DNA from: Sphagnum compactum
Taxonomy: Eukaryota; Bryophyta; Sphagnopsida; Sphagnales
NCBI GenBank assembly: GCA_965153455.1
Contig: OZ234499.1
Coordinates: 12,892,271-12,956,270 of the forward strand
Direction: 5' to 3'
DNA: 64,000 nucleotides
Shown here: in pieces, positions 58,987 to 64,000 of the stretch
Position numbering within the stretch: the stretch's first letter is position 1
Layout: the number at the start of each line of letters is the position of its first letter
The notes under the pieces: model-generated
Told to the model about the DNA's origin: nothing
Seen by the model: the letters and a program-made list of their open reading frames with translations, nothing else
Database searches by the model: none
Made by a program: the position numbers and the translations under genes

Positions 58987-59253
58987 TGTTATGGACCGAC
59001 TACAAACAAGTGGAGAATTACAAGACAAGACAAGCTTTATTGACCCATCAACTGGTGTTGATCTGCTGAAGGGTTGTTCCCCAGACTATCTCCTTTTATA
59101 ACCCTGAGCCATACTAGTCCCAAAATATCCTAGGCCATGATATTGCCAAAAGTATCCAAAAATATCCTAGGCCATGATATTGCAAAAAGTATCCCAAAAT
59201 ATCCTAGGCCATGATATTGCCAAAAGTATCCCAAAATATCCTAGGCCATGACA
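58987..59253 (-). repeat. 3' LTR of a Ty3/gypsy chromovirus (267 bp)
   Basis: On the minus strand the LTR starts TGTCATGG directly after the gag-pol stop and ends CCATAACA, giving TG...CA termini with a near-perfect short inverted repeat. A purine-rich tract (GAGGAGAGGA) lies just upstream, as expected for plus-strand priming. Inside are a TATA box (TATAAAAGGA, 59091-59100), a polyadenylation signal (AATAAAGC, 59034-59041) and a 37-bp tandem repeat in U3. The base after the LTR begins ATTCT, the candidate target-site copy. Its partner lies outside the window. Confidence 0.85.
59125..59250. repeat. 37-bp tandem repeat in the LTR U3 region
   Basis: ATATCCTAGGCCATGATATT starts at 59125, 59162 and 59199, with a partial, changed copy at 59236. 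The spacing is exactly 37 bp. Its position upstream of the TATA box suits an enhancer-like array. Confidence 0.93.
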
Positions 59254-59973
59254 TTATCCTCTCCTCAAGTGACATCTTCCAGATGGAGCCGATTTGTTAG
59301 GATACTGTTGGTGAAACCGATTAACTAAGTCTTGGGCATGAACTAGGTTTCCAACAGGCTCCCAAGTAGCTTCAGAAGGAGGATAACCTTGCCAAAAGAC
59401 AAGGTACAGGAGCTTTCCACGAATCTTCTTGGAGTCCAAGACCTCCTGAACTTCAAACTCTTCTTGGCCTTCAATTTCGACTGGAGCTGGGGGTTCTTGA
59501 TGACGTTTTGGGATCGGGTTTTCATGATAGGGCTCAAGCAGGGAGACATGGAAAACATTGTGGATTTTGAACTGGGGTGGAAGCTCCAACTGGCAAGCCA
59601 CTGGACCAACCAATTTGGCGATTTTGAAAGGTCCGAGGCGCTTGTAATCCAACTTGGCACATGGGCGAGTGGTAGCAATGTTCTTTCTGAGAAGCCAGAC
59701 CTTGTCTCCAACCTTGAAGTTTGGATGGTCCTTGCGTTGGCGGTCTGCTTGCTTCTTTTGCCACTCCTGTGTTAGCTTGAGTTCTGCCATAAGGTTATGT
59801 TGAACCTGTCCAAGCCTCGTGGCCCTTTCTTCAGCCGAGGGGTTTACGGAGTCTCCATGAATTTCAAGGCTGAACCTAGGATGAAAACCGTAATTGGCAA
59901 AGAATGGACTGATCCCGGTCGATGCATGTGTTGTGTTATTATAAGCAAACTCTGCTTGAGATAGTAGGTCCAG
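59254..59973 (-). pseudogene. pol: Chromovirus integrase C-terminus with chromodomain
   Basis: After the stop at 59974 the frame is open to 59254. It contains GDKVWLLRKNIATTRP, KLDYKRLGPFKI, HNVFHVSLLEPY and a chromodomain (GKLLYLVFWQGYPPSEATWE to DLVNRFHQQYP). Chromodomains of these elements bind histone marks and steer integration to heterochromatin. The aromatic cage residues appear partly kept (L-Y-L-V-F-W and the ATWEP tryptophan). Confidence 0.88.
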
Positions 59974-60828
59974 CTAGTCGTCCTGTTGGTAGTTCACAGT
60001 GCAGCGAAGGTATTGCTCGAGTGTCTAGTTTGTCCGTTCGGTTTGTCCATCTGTCTCAGGGTGGAAAGCTGAAGATAACCGAATGTCAACTCCAAGAAGC
60101 TCGAATAGACGATGCCAGAACTTGGATGCAAACTGAGGACCTCTGTCGGACACAATTTCCTCGGGGAGTCCATGCAGTCGGACGATCCCGTCTAGAATTA
60201 ACTGAGCTGTCTCTTCTGCCGTGATTGACTTGGAACAAGGGGTGAAATGGGCCATTTTGGTGAGTCGATCGACCACAACCAGTATTGAATTCTTGGTTCT
60301 GACAGTAGGGAGGTCCGTGATGAAGTCCATTGCAATAGATCCCCAAGGTCGGCTAGGAATCGACAGAGGCTGTAGGAGTCCAAACGGGCGATGCCTGGGA
60401 GCCTTGGATCGAGCACATGTATCACAAGACTTGACATACTCCCGTAGCATCTTGTTCATTTTGGGCCACCAGTAAGTCCTTGACACTAGTTCGTGAGTCC
60501 GTGCCATTCCAAAGTGACCCGCCAGGGTGTTGTCGTGGCATTCTCTCAGGATTTTTAAGCGTATAGGTCCTTTGGGTACATAAATCAGGTTATTTCGAAG
60601 GAGAAGTCTGTCTTGCTGCTCAAACTGATCCAAGTCATCACGATTTGGGTTCCTTGGTCGTTCCTGGAGTTCCTTCTTGATGTTGGTAGCCCAGGTGTTT
60701 TCCTCAGTTGCCATCTTGATGTCCCTGACAAGGTATGAGTCTGGGAGGGTGCTGATTGTTGCTGCAACTCGAAATTGCTCGGGGTTGAGTAAAGTCTGGT
60801 TCTGCTGGCCGTAGGCCTCATCCCCCGC
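59974..60828 (-). pseudogene. pol: Chromovirus integrase, interrupted
   Basis: The N-terminal zinc-binding region reads ECHDNTLAGHFGMARTHELV to CDTCARSK. The catalytic core shows MDFITDLP (Asp), SDRGPQFASKFW (Asp) and DGQTERTN (Glu), the DDE triad. TAG codons at 60025-60027 and 59974-59976 break it directly after the catalytic Glu. Confidence 0.87.
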
Positions 60829-61212
60829 TCAAAGTTCATATTCTGAACGACGAGATAGCGCGTCAGCTTTCCCTTGCTGGGTGCCGGGTTGATACTGAAT
60901 CTCAAAGTCGAAATCAGCTAGGAAGATAGACCAGCGTGCCTGGCGACGATTTAAGGTCCGAGTAATTGTGAAATAAAGGAGATTCTTGTGATCTGTCAGA
61001 ACTTGGACTCGATGTTGAGCCCCGGCAAGATACGGTCTCCACTTCTCGAATGCTATGATGATTGCCAGGAGTTCCTTATCGTAGACCTGGTAGTTGATTT
61101 CGGCACTGGTTAACTTCCGTGAATAGAAAGCAACTGGATGCAGCAACCCATCTATTCCAAAATTGAGATAGAATAGCTCCCAAGGCAAAATCTGAAGCGT
61201 CCGTTTCCACAA
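60829..61212 (-). pseudogene. pol: Chromovirus RNase H remainder
   Basis: Contains [20 protein letters not shown], the [20 protein letters not shown] block and [11 protein letters not shown], ending in [14 protein letters not shown] before a TGA at 60829-60831. RNase H removes the RNA strand of the hybrid during reverse transcription. Confidence 0.85.
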
Positions 61213-61981
61213 TGAATGGCTTGGCAGGATCGGGATGTATCAGGATGGGTGCAGAGGTGAATGCCATCTTGAGAGTATCAAAAGCAGCCTGGGCCGTTGG
61301 ATTCCACGAGAAGGGCTTGTCTTTGCAAGTCAAGGTTATTAACGGTGTTGTGATCTTGGAGTAACCTTTGATAAACCGACGATAGAAGTTGGCAAACCCT
61401 AGGAAGCGTTGAACGTCTTTGACCGAGGATGGAGTAGCCCAACACTGGATGGTCTCAACCTTTGACTTGTCCATTAAAATGCCATCTGGAGAGATCACGT
61501 AGCCAAGGAACGCCACTGAAGATTTGTTGAATTCACATTTTTCCAACTTGGCGTATAAGCCATGCTCCCAGAGCGTCGCAAGCACCAATCGTACATGTTT
61601 GTCGTGGGTTTCCTAGTCCTTGGAAAAGATTAAAATGTCATCCAAATAGACCACGACAAATTCGTCCATGTAATCCCGGAATATATCATTCATCAGATGC
61701 TGAAAGACTACGGGTGCATTGGTGAGGCCGAAGGGCATGACCGTGTATTCGAAGTGGCCGTAGCGTGTGCGGAAAGCTGTCTTCCATTCATCATCGGGGT
61801 GAATCCTGAGTAAGTTGTAGGCTCCACGGAGGTCAAGCTTGGTGAAGATCTTCCCGGTACGTAGTCGATCTAGGAGACCTGAAATCAAGGGCAAGGGATA
61901 TCGATTTTTTTTTGTTATCTTGTTGAGTCCACGATAATCCACACAGAGTCGAAGGGAGCCATCCTTCTTCTTGACAAACAA
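61076..61981 (-). pseudogene. pol: Chromovirus reverse transcriptase and start of RNase H, broken
   Basis: RT motifs are [49 protein letters not shown] and the catalytic YLDDILIFS. An in-frame TAG at 61613-61615 follows SKD. Downstream are [24 protein letters not shown] and [12 protein letters not shown], then the RNase H start [15 protein letters not shown] frameshift near 61190 moves the rest of RNase H to another frame. Confidence 0.88.
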
Positions 61982-62011
61982 AATTGGGGCGCCGGCTGGA
62001 GACTTGGAATG

Positions 62012-63060
62012 CTAAATGAACCCCTTGGCAAGATTTTCAGTAAGGTAATCACGCAGGGCTTGGAGTTCCGGTTCCGATAGGCCATAGATAGGACCAAAGG
62101 GTGGTGAGTGTCCTTCTTCTAGATCAATCGGGCAGTCATATGGACTATGGGCGGGGAGCTGATCAACATTAATCTTTTCAAAAACATCAACAAAGTCCTT
62201 GTACTTCTCGGGAAGTTTGACAGGTGTTGGTTCTGATTGGGGGTTTGTGGTGTTGTCTGGGTTGACATGGATGGCGAAGACTTGAAGATTCTTAGCAGCC
62301 CGATAGAAAGGGACAGCTCTATCAACGAAGATCTGGACAGGGTTGGTTTTCTGGGCAGGATTCTTGACAAGATTCTTGACAGGACAAGGTTTAGTTCTGA
62401 CCAACCGGGGGTTCTTGACTTCAGGACTTGACATAATAGACTTGATAAAACTGGAATTGGTTCCGACCCTCTTGGGGTTCTCGACCACAGGGTTTTTGGC
62501 AGAACTGGACAAAGTGTTTTTCTGAGCGTGGGGTTCTTGAGAGGTGCACCGTTGTGCGCTGAAGGTGAGGGTTCTAGATCGCCAATCAATGATAGGGTTG
62601 TGTGCTTCTAGCCAAGGCAGACCAAGGATGATGGGATGGTGAGGGGTGGAAATGATGTTGAGAACAATCTTCTCCGTGTGCTTGCCGATACAAAGTTCTA
62701 GAGGGGTTGTCTCGTGTGTGATTGCACCAGAAGCAATGGTTCTCCCATCAACAACCTCTACCGGAACAGGGGTTGACTTCTTGACCACAGGGATGTTGTG
62801 TTGGACGACAAATGTTTGGTCGATGAAAGAAGAGGTGGCGCCGGAGTCCACCAAAGCTGACACTTGTGGTATGTCTTCTGGAATACGAATGATGTCCACA
62901 TACTGAGTGAAACTGGGACTGGGACCAACAGCGGAACAGGAGCCTTTGCAAAGGTGGTGTTGGGTGAGATCTAGTCGCACGGCTCCTACTGTGACTGGAT
63001 GTTCTTGTTTTCCAACTTTTGAGGAGTTTCCACAGCTTGTACTTGAAGTTTGACAAGCTT
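62012..63060 (-). pseudogene. pol: Chromovirus protease and start of RT
   Basis: The aspartic protease active site is visible as VSALVDSGATSSFID (about 62865-62820), with ILGLPWLEAHNPIIDW downstream. A divergent linker with repeated NPxxV/KNP words follows, then the RT-proximal HSPYDCPIDLEEG and YGLSEPELQALRDYL. The frame ends at a TAG (62012-62014) just before the conserved [15 protein letters not shown] block. Confidence 0.85.
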
Positions 63061-63960
63061 TTGAGGGCACTGACGAGCTATATGCCCTGGGTTGCCACAG
63101 TAAAGACATAGATTGTTTGTCCTTCGGCGAAGTTTCTCGGCTTCTGTCAAAGATTTAAACTTAGCTGTGTCGATCTGCATCGGAGCAGGTCCAAAAGAGG
63201 CAGGTTGGGCAACTGGTGTTGTTTGGGGAACTAAGGGGAGCGTAGTAGGCCGACTGTTCCAAAGCTGGGCGTTGGAGGTGACTTTCTTTTCTTGGCGACG
63301 TTCGAACAGACGATTATCGCACCAAATTGCCTGGGTGATGGCTTCACTGAAGGAAGAAGGGTCTGCGAGTGTCAACAAAAGATCTTAAACATCATCACGA
63401 AGCCCACAGCGAAACTGATCAATCAAGGCAGCTTCTCCCCAATTGACGTCGCAGGCAAGCTGCCTGAATTCTGAGGCGTAGACGATGGCCGAACGTGTCC
63501 CTTGCTGGAGGCGACGCAGCTTGTTGGCTGAAGTCCTGGCCTTGTCACTGTCCCCAAATACTGCTTCAAATTCCGCCATAAAGGCGTTGAAATCTTGTAG
63601 GAGAGGGGATGATGTTTCTAGGATGGGAGCAAACCATGCTGTAGCTGTCCCAGTGAGTAGGGTTCCAACGAATCCTACACGAGTGGTGTCATCAAAATAA
63701 CGACGGGGGTGTAGTTGCATGATTAGGCGTACCTGGCTGACAAAGCCTCGAAATTTGAGGCGCGTTCCATCAAACTTTTCTGGCAGATTGATCTTGGGCT
63801 CTGGGGCTGCCATTGCAAGAGCAAGAAGTACTGGGGCAGGAGGTGGTGGCTGATTCTGTAGGCGGGTCACCGAGTCTCTAAGCACGACATTTTCTTGTTG
63901 AAGGTGCTGAAGGGCGGCGTGGATTTGAATGAGATCGATGTTTGATTGGGAGTTGTCCAT
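62986..63960 (-). pseudogene. gag: Chromovirus gag and zinc knuckle, one stop
   Basis: The ATG at 63960 starts MDNSQSNIDLIQIHAALQHL, an N-terminal coiled-coil. The retrotransposon gag core follows (MQLHPRRYFDD, GTATAWFAPIL, FRQLACDVNWGEAALIDQF). A TAA at 63385-63387 interrupts it. The same frame continues to a CCHC zinc knuckle (CLYCGNPGHIARQC, about 63085) that packages RNA, and stops at 62986. After this point the protease-bearing frame differs. Confidence 0.88.
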
Positions 63961-64000
63961 GGTGGTAGTTCTCACACTTTTGCGCTTTCAATCTTCGCAC

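Larger units (their letters stand above)
59254..63960 (-). mobile_element. Defective Ty3/gypsy chromovirus gag-pol, cut by the right window edge
   Basis: One ancestral polyprotein frame runs from ATG 63960 to the stop at 59254. Domain order is gag, CCHC zinc knuckle, aspartic protease, reverse transcriptase, RNase H, integrase and chromodomain, which identifies a chromovirus. In-frame stops are at 63385-63387, 62012-62014, 61613-61615, 60829-60831, 60025-60027 and 59974-59976. The frame also changes between 63109 and 62986 and again near 61190. The copy cannot make its proteins. The primer-binding site and 5' LTR should lie just beyond 64000. Confidence 0.93.

Overview
The window looks like nuclear DNA of a land plant with a large, transposon-rich genome. 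The evidence is a plasma-membrane aquaporin with the usual three PIP introns, a PLS-type pentatricopeptide (PPR) gene, a trifunctional rhamnose-synthase fragment, an E2 ubiquitin-conjugating-enzyme copy, and four plant transposon classes (CACTA, Helitron, PIF/Harbinger, Ty3 chromovirus). The repetitive PPR architecture and the wide AT-rich spacers suggest a fern, possibly Adiantum-like. That is an inference, because no species-diagnostic sequence was checked.

Left third (1 to about 21.9 kb): a CACTA (En/Spm) region. The transposase lies on the plus strand at 9.76-15.86 kb (Transpos_assoc, Transposase_21, DUF4218 and DUF4216 modules; one nonsense codon, one frameshift, one clean 2.4-kb phase-0 intron). 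A CACTA-type terminus with subterminal AGTTGCA repeats lies at 21.66-21.894 kb. Between transposase and terminus are two broken host-gene copies in the same orientation: the N-terminal dehydratase half of a UDP-rhamnose synthase (RHM) and a four-exon UBC8/10-type E2 that kept its introns. This fits gene capture by the element. Several minus-strand acidic or coiled-coil ORFs (2.6-3.6, 6.5-9.0, 13.2-13.9 kb) are of unknown origin.

21.9-23.77 kb: the helicase half of a Helitron starts abruptly at the CACTA terminus and ends in a recognisable Helitron 3' end (GGGTAC...CTAG/T). The CACTA element appears to have inserted into the Helitron coding region.

26.6-30.8 kb: a nine-exon plus-strand gene model for a single-pass membrane protein resembling bacterial (planctomycete-type) AsmA/TamB-like proteins. 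I do not know a named plant gene for it.

31.8-33.3 kb: a complete four-exon PIP aquaporin on the minus strand, with an unusual NSA in place of the first NPA motif, an Ala at the LE1 selectivity-filter position, and a short C-terminus.

33.3-47.2 kb: gene-poor and AT-rich, with tandem repeats, inverted repeats, a decayed PIF/Harbinger transposase (43.15-44.52 kb, minus strand) and two tracts of degenerate CCCTAAA-like DNA, one of which interrupts that transposase.

47.2-54.0 kb: minus-strand genes. A PLS-class PPR gene has an E region that breaks off and continues past its stop as decayed E2-motif sequence. It is followed by two small two-exon genes of unknown function.

54.0-59.0 kb: a GC-rich low-complexity block, then AT-rich spacer with a tRNA-like sequence.

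59.0-64.0 kb: a defective Ty3/gypsy chromovirus on the minus strand, running off the right edge. It comprises a 267-bp LTR with a 37-bp tandem repeat in U3, and a gag-pol reading frame with protease, RT, RNase H, integrase and chromodomain broken by several stops and frameshifts.
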